From Medicago truncatula (Eukaryota; Streptophyta; Magnoliopsida; Fabales; Fabaceae), in the NCBI RefSeq assembly GCF_003473485.1, contig NC_053049.1, forward strand, positions 11,160,001 through 11,224,000: 64,000 nucleotides of DNA, in the 5' to 3' direction. Under the pieces are notes generated by a model. It searched no databases and was not told the origin of the DNA. It saw only the letters and a program-made list of their open reading frames with translations. The position numbers were made by a program, and so were the translations under genes. Of the stretch, positions 45,416 to 57,242 are shown in pieces. Numbering within the stretch: the stretch's first letter is position 1; every line of letters starts with the position of its first letter.

Positions 45416-46365
45416 AGCTCTCTCATTTCTAAGGTGGTATATGTGTTTTATATCTGAAACATGCAAAATCACAAACACAATTAACAAAAATCCACAGAAT
45501 TGTCAAAACCAACATATGTTGATATAATTCGGATTATAAAATCCGAACATGTTCAGTAGTTCAAAGGAAAAAAATTGTGACCCCAACATTGATAAATCGA
45601 GTTAATATGACTTACATTGTGCTTGTTGTTTGAAAATGCTTGAAATGTGATGCTTTTGAGAAACAAAATCCTCAAAAATCACCCAATGTTGAAATTTTGA
45701 ATTTTGGGGGTGTGAGAAAAACTTTTATGGCATAAACACAAACTTTTAAATGAGGAGAGGTTTCTGATTTCAATTTATATATAAGAAGGGTTCAAATTAT
45801 AGAATCTGAAACATGGTTCAGATTCTATAATCCGAGCAAATGGTATTTTGGAGGAAAAATAGGGCGTGTGAGAAACTTATACGGTGGAAAAAGTAAAAGC
45901 CTTTACAAATAGGGAATTCATTTTCCAGCCTTCAATGTTTCTCACGCGCCATTCAAAATTCCAAAAATGAGATTTTACCCTACTTTGAAAGTGAAAAAAA
46001 AAAAAAAAGTCATGATCATTTTAACCACGGTTCAATTGTGCCTAACTTTTTTTTTTCACGGATTCGGATTCTAGAATTAAAAAAACGATGGTCGGGTATA
46101 TCAATAATTTAGAATCTGAACGCCCCCTATACATGCATCAAATCCCTCTTATGCCAAAAAATTAAAGAAAAAGTGTTAAATTTAATTTTGACCCAAGAGA
46201 GGTGCGAAGCATGTATAATACTTGTTTTTTTCTTCGGAAAAAGCAGTTAGTCACGGTGGAATCGTGGTTCAAATGGTTGTGGCCAACTTTGTACTCAACT
46301 AATCTTAGATAAACTTTGATACTATGTTAGAATTTGGATTGATTAGGACTTAACTTCTATAATTT

Positions 46366-46855
46366 TTTTTTTTATCAAGCAAAAATGGAATATATATATA
46401 TATATATATATTAACCACAAAAGCAACTCCTCTAACACAAGATGTGCCAAAAGAATTACCTAAGGAACAAAGTAGCAGTTACACAACCAACAAACAAACC
46501 ATTAAGTGATACCCAAACATTGAAACGGACTTGAACACCACCTACCTGTGCCAAACTTAAAGGCAGCCTTTTTGGATTTCATACAAGCTAAAGACAAATA
46601 TTTCACTTTATCTAGCAACCTAGGCATAGGAGTTACAACATTATTGAAAAGCCTATTATTGCGCTCATTCCATAAGACCCACACGCACAATAGCCAAATA
46701 AGTTGAAGGAATGATCGCTTTGCTTTGCCACCACCTGCTAGATGCACGAATTGAAAAAAATGATCGACTATAACATTAATGTCGACGCCTATAATGCCCA
46801 ACCAATGACGCACTAGGGGCCAAAATGATGAATAAATATTATAAGATATAAACAA
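46366..46855 (-). mobile_element. 5'-truncated LINE, ORF2 C-terminus and 3' tail
   Basis: The minus-strand frame 46855-46502 encodes YSSFWPLVRHWLGI, RSFLQLIWLLCVWVLWNERN and SSPFQCLGIT, the end of plant LINE ORF2. A 3' tail with a (TA)n run and an A run at about 46376-46366 follows. It is close kin to the copy at 30794-32740. Confidence 0.85.
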
Positions 46856-47171
46856 ATGATATAGATTAACTTCTATAAAGTTGATTTATATGGTATAGAT
46901 TACCTTCATTTTTAGTCACATATTCAAGTCATATATTCAAGTGTAAATTTTCATTCTCCCTAGAAATACTTTCTAACTCCTTGTTGTTTACAGAATATGA
47001 CATATACATCATCTTATCATTATTTAAAAGCGAAAACTATTTCTTAGGTTTATTAAATAATTGATATATCTGAACAATATAATAGACTAGATACATCAGT
47101 TAATCAATAAATTATTTTAAAAAGTTGCTTATAATAATAACAATGATGCCATACTCCCCTCAAACAAAAAA

Positions 47172-47356
47172 GAGTAGTGATATATGTAGAACCATTTGTG
47201 ACAACTTTGATGACAACTTTTATTTTTTCTTTTTTCATTAGTCCAAAACAATGAAGAAAGAAAAATGAAGAAAAAGAATAAGAATATAATGTGAGTATAT
47301 GTGAGTATGAGAGAGAAAATTGTCAAAAAGTTATAATAAACTAGTTGTCATTTCTC
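47172..47356. mobile_element. Mutator-type MITE of the GACAACTTT family, copy 3
   Basis: The 9 bp duplication AACAAAAAA lies at 47163-47171 and 47357-47365. It carries GAGTAGTGATAT, then TTTGTGACAACTTTGATGAC, and at the right AGAGAGAAAATTGTCAAAAA. The host flank CAATGATGCCATACT is also repeated on both sides (about 47140 and 47370). Confidence 0.8.
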
Positions 47357-47365
47357 AACAAAAAA

Positions 47366-48177
47366 AACAATGATGCCATACTTTAAGATAGATACTAGAT
47401 AGTATCGACACGTCATAGTAAAAAGGTATTGTCACCAACATAAATAGTTAAATTAAAAGCTTATAAAAGAAAAGAAAATATATTTTTGAAAGGAAAGAAA
47501 AGATTATAAAAAATCAAACATTGAATAAATATTTTTTTAAAAAGTTAGTATTTTACAAAGCTTGTGAAAAAGAATGTACATTATTCAAGAAGGAAGATTA
47601 GATAATTTAATTTTGGATTAGTTGTTATTTCATCCTCTTATTTTTACCATTTTACAAAATTGACTCCTTAATTTTAAATTTCAACAGTTTAAATCACTCC
47701 ATCTACTTTATTTTTTAGAGAATCCCCACATCAACTATTTGATTTATATATGTTCATATTACACATTTTAGATGATGTTTTATGATAATTTTTTACTTTT
47801 TTTTTTTATAGTTTCATTGAGGTTGATTTTTTTTACTTTTTTTTATATAACTTATCATCAAGTTTTTTATGAACGACCAACTCTCCTCAAAAATTTAAAA
47901 CTAAATTCAAAATATAATATTAAAATAAAAGCGACTTGTATCATATTATCTAAGCGCATCTTTTATTTGAAAATAATCAACATTGCAATTAAAACTAATA
48001 CTCTATTGCCTATTCTTTTCGGATGGGAAGATTTTCAAGGGTAAAAAGGAGAGATAAAAAGAAAGTATAAAATAAGGTTCATGTGCTTTCAATTATCTTA
48101 CTCTTTTTATTGTTTACCCACACCTACCCCCACAAACTAGAGTGTTTGTATTTTTTCAATCTTACAAAAAAAGGTCG
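47366..48177. other. AT-rich upstream region of AT-hook copy A
   Basis: No gene is seen. A TATATATA string at about 48179-48186 lies 45 bases before the copy A start codon and could serve as its TATA box. Confidence 0.4.
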
Positions 48178-48228
48178 ATATATATAGTGCCTTACCCTTG
48201 CAAAGGGTACAGAAGAAAGTGAAAGTAG

Positions 48229-49210
48229 ATGAGGATTCGGAAAAACACAAAGCTTTCCCCTCTTCTATTCACTTGTTCACCTTCACTTTTACAAAATGGT
48301 TCATTTCCAGTTGAAATTTTTCAAACCCATGTTTGTCAACTTAACCAATCTCCATGGGATGTGATCCCCTTTGCCTCCAACAACTCCTCCTCAATCCAGG
48401 TTCCAAACTTCTTCTTCTCTTCTCATATTTATTAGGGTTTTTTCATATGCTTTATTAGGGTTCTTAATACTCTTCATGTCACTGAATTATTTTCATCATT
48501 TCAACTTCTTATGCCTTTTTTGCTTCAAAATAGGTTAATGGGTATCTATGTTCTCTCTCATTTCTCACTATTTTCGATTTTGTTTTTGCTTCACTTAGTT
48601 CCAAGAGCAAGATATTTTCACAAACGGGGATTCCTTTGGAGCTCTTGATGAAAGGTAAACATAAATCTAGATCCCAATTCGTTACCTTTTTTACTTAACT
48701 TGCAAAACCCATTAGGGTTTTTTTTCTACTTTTTTTTTTTTATCTTCAATTATATAAATTATCAATACGAAAATCTTTGTGTTTGAATGAATTTTTGTTT
48801 GTTTGATAATGATGAAAAAATATAGTGTGGATTCGATGATGGAAACTGATGTTGTTGATATTGATAACAACAAACCTGCGATTGAAAATTTTGAAATGAT
48901 GGTGTTTGATGATAATAAGGTGGTTAATAATAATGGTGGCAGCAACAAAGGTTTGAAGAGAAACTGGAATGGGGGCGGCGGCATTGAGGCTCCGCGGCGT
49001 GGTAGAGGCCGACCGAAGAAGTCGGTGGGTTCGGCTTCGGGTTCAAATAATAATGTTGATAATAGTGTTGATGTTAATGTTGTTACTTGTTCGGAGGGAT
49101 TGGATTGTGTTGAAGATTATGAGGATGATTATGATGATTCTGGTGATGATAATGGGAATAGGAGAACAAGGAAGCCAGTGAAAGAAAGGTCCCTAAAATC
49201 CTTAATGTGA
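48229..49210 (+). CDS. Uncharacterised AT-hook-type nuclear protein, tandem copy A, 203 aa
   Basis: Exons: 48229-48399, 48599-48654, 48826-49210 (612 bases, consistent phases, GT-AG). The protein opens MRIRKNTKLSPLLFTC, followed by HVCQLNQSPWDVIPF. Exon 2 encodes NGDSFGALDE. Exon 3 has GIEAPRRGRGRPKKS (residues about 129-142), a canonical AT-hook core that would bind the minor groove of AT-rich DNA. An acidic stretch (EDYEDDYDDSGDD) and a basic end (RRTRKPVKERSLKSLM) follow. The MRIRK and SPWDVIPF motifs remind me of WRC-type plant proteins, but no WRC domain is visible and I do not assign a function. Compared with copy B it lacks 49 codons in exon 3, in frame. It is probably functional or recently so. 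Confidence 0.82.
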
Positions 49211-50689
49211 GAAGGGATATTTATATAGGGTTGGGGTTCAATTCAATGTTGTATTGTTTATTTGTTTGGTGATTTCCAACGTTGTATTGTTGTTCTTTCG
49301 ACAAGGTTGTTCTTATTGTTGTTGTTGTTTTAATTTTGGTGGTATTTAGGTTGGATTATGAATATTTTTGGGTATGATGATATGCTAATTTAAAGAAGTA
49401 TTATTGTTATTATTTGACTGATTTAAAAAAGTATTAAAAATGAGTTTATGAGATTAAAATGCTTTTTAAAATACATAATTTAGTTTTGGGCTTTTTAATA
49501 TCCATGCATATACAAGTTTTAATGGTTTGCTACCCGCACCCCCTTGCAAAAGATATTCCTTTCTTTTTCAAGCCACCATTCTCTCTCCCTCTGAACCAAC
49601 CTGATGTCACTCACAATCGCCGCCAAAGTCGTATTTTCTCCATTTGGAAACACAAACTTATAGAAACATGAGATATTTTCTATCTCTATTTAATGAGAAG
49701 TATTCTAGAGTATTTTCTAGTCTTCTATGTATTTTCTCCACTACATGATAAGAAAATTATTTATAAATTTAACCTCATTTTTTAAAGAAAAATTTAGTAT
49801 CAAACCAAAGGAAAGATTAATCCGGATGACCAATCACATTGTCACTAGCGAAGCTTCAAGCGAAGCCAGAACAAAATCTTGTATTGATTGGTCCAACAAA
49901 AGAATTGTTGATACTTGGAGGATTCGAACGCGAAAATTATAGAGCATCACACTTTTAAGTCTCAAACCTACAACACCCGAGACCAATCCTTGAGGGATAT
50001 AAAATATAATATTATTTAAAATAGTAATCTAATAAAATAGAAATCTAAATAAAAAAAATAGAATTTGATATTCTCCACAAAAAATTATATTCCAAATTCT
50101 TATGTTTTAGTTTTCTTAATAAGTTTGATATTATTTATTTTTTTGCTTATAATTTGAGATGGAGGGAATATATTTTTTAATGTGTCTGAAAAGTCAAATG
50201 TGTTTCATAAAAAATGTATTAATCTCCCTCTTATCTATATATTTATTTATATACCACAAAATTCCAAAGTAATTAGTTTTGACTTTTTTGTTGAATTGAT
50301 TTAACAATTTTAAAATTTTACAGTTATGATCCATTCATCAAATATTTGATCTAAAATATGATAATATTATATGTTCTAAATAAATTTTTAAATTGTAAAA
50401 TATTTTATATTCATATATCACATTATTGAAAATATTTTCTCATCACCAAATTTTTATTTCAATAATATGATGGAGTAGATGGACCAAGACTATTAGATAT
50501 TAAACTTTTAATCTCAATGAAAACCAATATTTGTCACATTCTGAAATGTGAAAATCCGGATAATCTAAAATATTATTCCTTTTAACCTTGCATTTCGAGA
50601 TTTTTATGCTTAACATAATATTTTTACCATGTTTTTGTATTTTGGACATGATTTGAGCATTAATTTTCGTATTTAATGTATTCTGATTT
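49211..50689. other. 3' flank of AT-hook copy A; part of the duplicated unit
   Basis: 49211-49680 matches 56300-56790 after copy B. 49750-49960 (AAAATTATTTATAAATTTAA, then GATTGGTCCAACAAAAGA) matches 60513-60690, beyond the mariner insertion. The remaining part to 50689 shows nothing identifiable. Confidence 0.65.
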
Positions 50690-51450
50690 CTGCTCACCGT
50701 GCAGGGAATAGCTTTGGTTGCGGTTATAAAAACAAGGCATAGAAGCAGACATTTGAAAGCTTAGGAATAGAGCTACAAATTTGATGTTGAGCACAAAGCC
50801 CGGTTTGGACGTCATCCACAATAATTGTTTTATAAAAAGTAGCACAAGGCAATTAAAAAGATGGTCTGGGACATAATGGCATGCCTAAAGGAATTAGGTG
50901 GGACATGCTTTCGTAATTCAAAGCTTTTAATTTAGCTATGGTTGCGAAGCTAGGCTGGAATTTTAATGCCAACCGGATGTGCTAGTGCCTAGTAGCAAGA
51001 ATCTTCAAAGCAAGGTATTTCCCTCCTGCTTCTTTTTTGGATGCTAAACTTGTTTACAATCCTAGATTTTCATTTTCCTGACGTAGCATTTGGAACTCTC
51101 GTTAAGTGAGACTTTGCTAAGTTTAACTCCTTGATTATAGTCGAGAGAAATTGTGTTTATGCACCTGATAGCATAGCAGCATACCCTTCGAGAAGAACAG
51201 TTTGGTAAAAACCAGTGGTGGGATGGCATAAGTGCAACATTGATGTTTTGTTTCATGCTTCCAGCATGAGGACATCATTTAGCTGATGTATTCGCAACTC
51301 TGATGACAATTTTGCGTAGGTTTAAAGCAAGTGGAATCAGATGCCCATGTTAGTGTTGGAAGGGGAAGTAGTAGCACTTTTGGAAGCTTTGCAACTACTA
51401 ATCGTGGAGCTTTCGAAATTCATGATATAGTTGCTATCTTTATATCCTAA
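50690..51450 (+). mobile_element. Decayed LINE ORF2 fragment
   Basis: The plus strand around 50870-51060 encodes, with stops, FKAFNLAMVAKLGWNFNANR, then FKARYFPSC-type and FLDAKL sequence. This is the LINE segment after the RT core also seen at 560-685. A following EGEVVALLEALQLLI string at about 51360-51400 resembles an RNase H helix. Confidence 0.6.
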
Positions 51451-52470
51451 TTTTGAAGTGAAATTTATTATGTGACTAGTGAATACGGTGATTCATACGT
51501 TAGTTAAGAGAGTTTTTTCTTAAGCTAGTCACCATATTTTTTATTTTTTTTATCCTTTTTGTATTGAAAAATTTCTATTCTATTTAGTGATAGTAAAAAT
51601 GGAAGAATCAAAATTACAAAGGATGTTAAATAGTGTCTTGAAATATTAGTTAAGAAAATAAAAAATATAAGCTTGATATTGAAGATAATATTTTTTACAC
51701 TTTTAAATATTTGATTACGCAAATTATATCTTTAACTAATGTCCCATGAACACTAGTTAACATTTTTTAAATTACAATTAAGTAAAATTTTTAATGCTTT
51801 TCAATTCATGGAGATCAAAATTTCTCTTCAATTTTTATCATCATCGCAACCGTTGATCCTCTTAGGCTCCAAATGGGACCCAATCAAGTACAAATGGTCC
51901 CATTGATTAAATATTGTTACGCGGGCCAGACTTGTTGGCCATTCTTACAGCAAGCAGGAATATGTGTTTTAATCCACGCGCCTAAATTTATTACAAGAAT
52001 ATAATTTAAACAAAAATAAAACGAAGAAAAAAAAGTAGAAAACGTATTTTTTATTTTTTTAGTGGAACAAACAGTTGTGAATTAGCGTTATGATTTGGAT
52101 AGGATGGCAGAAGTAGATAGATTTCTAAATATAATTTCTCATTCATGAAAATATTATCATTAAATATAAGTATATTTTCAAATTACCTCATATATGTAAA
52201 TATATAATTTTTAGATTCATTATAAATGATGTATTTGACCTATATTATGGTTCAAATATATGAGGTATTTAATGAACCTTGAAAAACAATTTATTTATAA
52301 ATGTGATCAAAACAAGTATATTTCTACTTTAAATAAACCATTAATTAATACGAATAAGATTTTCAAATATGAGAAGTCAAGAATAAAGTTTCTTAAAAAA
52401 ATCAAATAATTATATACTCCATGCATTTATAAATATATATCGCAATCAACTATTTCACTAATGTTATTAA
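51451..52470. other. Gene-free AT-rich stretch
   Basis: No gene, RNA or well-bounded repeat could be identified. Confidence 0.4.
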
Positions 52471-52478
52471 TACACAAG

Positions 52479-53114
52479 TAGGGTTGCAAATGAGTCGAGT
52501 CGAACCGGACCTGCCTGAGCTCGGCTCCACTCGATAAGAATTGGTTCGGCTCGAACCTCGGCTCGAGTTCGCCACGAACTATTTTTTCAGCTCGAGTTCA
52601 GCTCGTTTAAAGTTCACGAACAGTTCGGTTCAGTTCGTCTGCTCAAACTCGTCCAAATTTTTTTTTTTAAAATTAAATATTGAATTAAAATAAAAGTTCC
52701 CACAAGCATGCATATAATAGACATAAATTATATAAAGTTAAAGGTTGCATAAATACGAAGAAAAATATCTGATACATGTAGCAGAGACAAAAAATCCAAC
52801 AAAATTCATAATATTATTTTACTTTTAAACTTCAACTGCTCTTCCCTTCAAGACAAAATTGTATTCAGCCACATTTGAATTAAACAAATTTAAAAACTAA
52901 CTCAAATTGATTTATATATATAATCCATAATCGAGCCATCTCATGAACCTAACGAGTCGAACTATATGTAGCTCAAGTTCAGCTCATTTAATTAACGAAC
53001 TTAATTTTCAGCTCAAGTCCAGCTCGTTAGGTTCATGAACCAAGTTCAACGGATTAAATATCGAGTCGAATGTCGAACTATAATCAAGTTGGTTTGGTTC
53101 ATTGCCAAGCCCTA
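52479..53114. mobile_element. hAT-type non-autonomous element with 8 bp target duplication
   Basis: The exact 8 bp duplication TACACAAG lies at 52471-52478 and 53115-53122. The ends are TAGGGTTGCAAATGAGTCGA and, reversed, TAGGGCTTGGCAATGAACC. Internally CTCGAGTTCAGCTCGTTTAA-type phrases recur in inverted form (GAACTTAATTTTCAGCTC). It is 636 bp long with no transposase. Confidence 0.9.
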
Positions 53115-53122
53115 TACACAAG

Positions 53123-53512
53123 TATCCTTCAAAAAAAAAAAAATACACAAGTAGTCAACCATTTAATACGTATTCGATGATTAATATCATTATTTAAAAC
53201 AAAAAATTATACTCAAACCCTTGCTGTCACCCATTTCTTCTTCTTCTTCTTCTTCTTGTTAGAGGGGTAATTTAGGGTCAATTTTGACCCAAAAATCACC
53301 CCTTCAAGTTGTTTTTCTTTATATCCTAATTGAATAAGTCATTTCACATCTTTTCAGTTTTCTTTCGTTTGTTTTTGTGATTTCGTCGTCTCCGCACGAC
53401 TCTGCTTTTTTTTATTTCCCGTCTTTGTGCGGTGTGTTTTTTTATTTCCCGTCGCAGTGCGGTGTTTATTTGATTCAGGTTGAAAGATTAGCTTTGAGCA
53501 AGTGCATATCTG
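53123..53512. other. Unassigned stretch with (TTC)n
   Basis: A TTC repeat (about 53237-53256) and TTTCCCGTCG/TTTCCCGTCT repeats are present. No gene is recognised. It may be the body of the LINE whose tail follows. Confidence 0.4.
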
Positions 53513-53770
53513 ATCAATGACAATGACTTTGGCGTCGTCAACGTTGCAGATCCGGAAATATGAGTATTCCGGAGACTTGAATATAATCATATTAGTCGTC
53601 ATATTTGTAGGCATAGATACTTTGTCGTTTTATGCTATTAACATGGATGTTGTGAGTTTGTTCCCATATTCATCCTTTTCGTTTTTAGCGAATTTGGATT
53701 TGTATTGTATCGATGTACTCCATCAATTTGAATGAATGAATATCGTATACTTTTGTCAAAAAAACAAAAA
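53513..53770 (+). mobile_element. LINE 3' tail
   Basis: AATGACTTTGGCGTCGTCAA at the left and CATCAATTTGAATGAATGAA plus TTTTGTCAAAAAAAC at the right match the tail at 20440-20556. The 72-codon frame inside is hydrophobic by chance. Confidence 0.55.
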
Positions 53771-53954
53771 CAAAAAATTATAAAAATATTCATCGAGACA
53801 AATCAAACATCTTTTATGCTAACATTTGTCTTTATATATTAGTAAAAAATATGGTCAAAGTATGTTTTATTAATAGTGCAATTGCTAAAATTACGACATG
53901 TTTGCATATAAAAAAGATCTTAAAATGAACACATTAACCAGACAACAAACTTGT

Positions 53955-54065
53955 CTTGATGAATATAACTCAATTGGTATGGATGTTGCAATATGCAAAG
54001 GTCGAAGTTTGAACTCTAAATCCACCACATATTTACGTGAATTTATAGTCATAAAACTACTTTAA
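53955..54065 (+). mobile_element. Degraded tRNA-derived SINE
   Basis: An A-box-like ATAACTCAATTGGTATGG and a B-box-like GGTCGAAGTTTGAACTC are present, followed by CCACCACATATTTACGTGAA, similar in layout to the SINE at 19306-19439. Confidence 0.5.
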
Positions 54066-54648
54066 ACCAAAAAAAAACACATTCACAAAAACAAAACAAA
54101 AAAGTCTACACTACCAACTTTTTTTTAATAAGATTAATGATAAAAGAAAAAGCATTCTTGCTAAAAGTAAAATATGAACACATTAATTACATTATCAACT
54201 TTTCATGATAAAAATAAAATATAACATATGTACTAATATTTAGATATGGATGATGTATCATTTGAAAGAACTTGAATATATTTCTGATAAGAACAATTCT
54301 GAGTAACTTTTAACTTACCTCTTGATTGAATTATTAGAATTTTCCCTAATAATCGGAGGGTTTACACAAAAGTTATATAGAGAAGGTACTTAAACAAAAG
54401 AAGGTAATTTTTTTTTTTTTTTTAAAAAGCTACAAAAATTGTAATGACAAAAATAACCTCCATTGATATCTTTAGATGGGAACAAAATCAAGTAAAAATG
54501 GTTCACTTTCATGTTGAACGGAATCTAGCATCGATGCTTTGGGTGGATACACTGAGCTTGTCACAACGTGATCCTTTCCTTGTTTTTTCTTTGTAAAAAC
54601 TAAAAGCATCACTTTTTTACAATCATGACCCTACAGTGTTTGAAGATA

Positions 54649-54922
54649 CTCCCTCTGTTCCTTTTTAATTGTCACTTTTGCATAATTTTTTTGTTTCTAA
54701 TTAACTGTCACTTTCAAAGTTCAATACAACATTAAATGTTGTTTTGCCTTTATTACCCTTGATTATTTATTGTAGAGAGAGAAGTAAATGAAATGAGATA
54801 TTAAATGATGAAGGTTATTATAGGAAAAAGATGAATTGTTGCATCAAAAGTAGTAAAAAGTATTTGTTGTCTTGGTTTGTGTAAAAATCTCAAAAGTGAC
54901 AATTAAAAAGGAACGGAGGGAG
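54649..54922. mobile_element. Stowaway/mariner-type MITE
   Basis: Inverted ends CTCCCTCTGTTCCTTTTTAA and (reversed) CTCCCTCCGTTCCTTTTTAA, each followed by TTGTCACTTTTG. TA duplications lie at 54647-54648 and 54923-54924. It is 274 bp, about 260 bp before AT-hook copy B. Confidence 0.9.
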
Positions 54923-55123
54923 TATATAGACGCAGCCATACCTTGAGTAAATCATGAATAAACCTAAGGGTAAAATAGTCCAATTGAAACAAAACCCTGA
55001 TTTTTATTATTTTTTAGGTTTATCATCGAGGTGTGTGTTTGTGTAAGAGAAAAATCAAAGAAAAGAAAAAGAAAATAGATAGAATAAGTGAGATCTGTGA
55101 AAGTGAAAACCATGTGACACAGT

Positions 55124-55131
55124 ATATAAAA
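55124..55131 (+). promoter_or_regulatory. TATA box of AT-hook copy B
   Basis: A TATATAAA string lies about 60 bases before the copy B start codon. Confidence 0.5.
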
Positions 55132-55186
55132 CCCATTTTCCATTCACTAAAAATTACATCATTTTTTCATTCATAGATTTTTTCAT

Positions 55187-56299
55187 ATGAGGATTCGTAA
55201 AAACGCTAAACTTTCCCCTCTTCTATTCACTTGTTCATCTTCATTGCTACAAAATGGTTCATTTTCACCTCAAAATCTTCAAACACACATTTGTCAGCTT
55301 AACCAATCTCCATGGGATGTGATCCCCTTTGTCTCCAACAGCTCCTCCTCGATTCACCAGGTTACAAACTTCTTCTTCTCTTCTTATATCTATTAGGGTT
55401 TTTTCATATGCTTTATTAGGGTTCTTAATATTCTTTACATCACTGAATTATTTTCATCTTTTCAGCTTCTTATTCCCTTTTTCCTTCAAATTAGGTTAAT
55501 GGGTATCTATATTCTATCTCATTTCTCACTATTTTCGATTATTTTTTTGCTTTGCTTTGCTTCACCTAGTTCGAAGATGAAGAAGATGGTTTCAAAAATG
55601 GGGATTCCTTTGGAGCTTTTGATGAAAGGTAAACATAAATCTAAATCCTTTCCAAAACCCATTAGGGTTTTTATCTATTTTTTTCTCTTTCAATTGTATG
55701 AAATTTTCAAAAGGAAAAGCTGAGTTTGAATGAATATTTATTTGGTTGATAATGATGGAAACAATAGTGTGGCTTCGATGATGGAAACTGAAGTTGTTGA
55801 TGTTGATAACAAACCTGGGATTGAAACTTTTGATATGATGGTGTTTGACGATAATAAGGTGGTTAATAATAATGGTGGCAGCAGCAAAGGTTTGAAGAGA
55901 AACTCGAATGGGGGCGGGAGCATTGAGGCGCCACGACGCTGTAGAGGCCGACCGAAGAAGTCGCTGGTGGGTTCAGCTTCGGGTTCGAATAGTAATGAAT
56001 TCTATTATTATTCTGGGTTTGGTCCATCGCGGAGGAAACAACGAAAGGGTGATTGTAAAAGTGAAGGTGAAGATAACAAGAGTGTTGTGGAATTAGGTTC
56101 TACTAGTAGTGATAATGTTAAGGTTAATGTTGGTGATAATAATGTTGTTCCTAGTGTGGATGCTAATGTTGTTACTTGTTCGGAGGGATTGGATTGTGTT
56201 GAAGATTATGAGGATGATTATGATGATTCTGGTGATGATAATGGGAATAGGAGAACAAGGAAGCCAGTGAAAGAAAGGTCCCTAAAATCCTTAATGTGA
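55187..56299 (+). CDS. Uncharacterised AT-hook-type nuclear protein, tandem copy B, 254 aa
   Basis: Exons: 55187-55360, 55570-55628, 55768-56299 (765 bases, consistent phases, GT-AG). It opens MRIRKNAKLSPLLFTC and HICQLNQSPWDVIPF. Exon 2 gives FEDEEDGFKNGDSFGAFDE. Exon 3 carries an AT-hook-like APRRCRGRPKKS (about 132-143), in which a Cys replaces the Gly of copy A before the RGRP core. It also has EFYYYSGFGPSRRKQRKGD and the acidic-then-basic C-terminus, identical to copy A over the last 41 residues. The aromatic EFYYYSGFGP motif lies in the stretch absent from copy A. The layout suggests a nuclear DNA-associated protein, and copy B probably represents the ancestral form. Function unknown. 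Confidence 0.85.
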
Positions 56300-57242
56300 G
56301 AAGGGATATTTATATAGGGTTGGGGTTTAATGTTGTATTGTTATTTTTTGGTGAATTTCAACGTTGTATTGTTTTTTTTTTTTTTTTTGACAAGTATTGT
56401 TGTTCTTACTGTTGTGTTGTTCTAATTCTGGTGATATTTAGGGTGGATTATGAGTATCTTTTAGTAAGATATTCTAATTTAAAGAAGTATTATTGTCATT
56501 GTTTGACCGATTTACAGAAGTATTTGGTGATATTTAGGGTGGATTATGAATATTTTTTGGAGTATGATGATATTCCTAGTTTTGGGCTTTTTAATATGCA
56601 AGTTTTAATGATTCACTATCTGCACCCCCTTTTCTCTCTATGCGAACCACCATCTGGTCTTCATACCCAAAGACCGTCTGGTCATTTTTCCAGTCACACA
56701 CAGCCTGATGCCACTCACAAATTGCCGCCAAAGTCGTATTTTCTCCACTTGGAAACACAACCCTATTGAAACCTGATATATTTTCTATCTCTCTATTTGA
56801 TGTTTAAGTAAATCTTCTATTGTATCTTTTAGTCTTGGAGTATTTTCTCACTCCATGATAAACTTCTAGTCTTGAACTTCAATACTCCCTCCGTTTTAAA
56901 ATGAGTGTCACTTTAGCAAAAAAAAATTATTTTAAAATGAATGTCGTTTTCAACTTTCAATGTAAATTTGACTTGTTTTTTCCATCTTTACCCTTCATTG
57001 AAATAATAAAATTAAGAAATAGAAACATGTGCTGCCGTCAATTGCTTTTTCCTTGTTACCTTGGAAAACGTGAAACACATATGGGAAGAGTGCCAAACGC
57101 CCATTTTACTTGGCTTATAATGATACATCTTTCATTGAAACTTGTGGCTACATGCGGTAAACTTGATTGTTCTTTAAACTCACAAATCCTAAACTCACCC
57201 TTTATATATATTCTTAAGAATGAGAATGAGTATGTTTTATCA

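Larger units (their letters stand above)
42936..46125. repeat. Recurring TTCGGATTATANAATCCGAA-type palindromes flanking the PMD remnant
   Basis: Imperfect copies lie near 42944-42972, 43144-43164, 43180-43200, 45527-45548, 45790-45811, 45814-45836, 46063-46080 and 46107-46122. Each is a small inverted repeat of GATTNTATAATC type with CGAA or TGAA ends. They occur on both sides of the PMD coding remnant and not inside it. Confidence 0.65.

Noticed and set aside
53517..53735. 72-codon hydrophobic frame as a membrane protein
   Set aside because: It lies in a LINE-type 3' tail also present at 20440-20556, where the frame is not kept.
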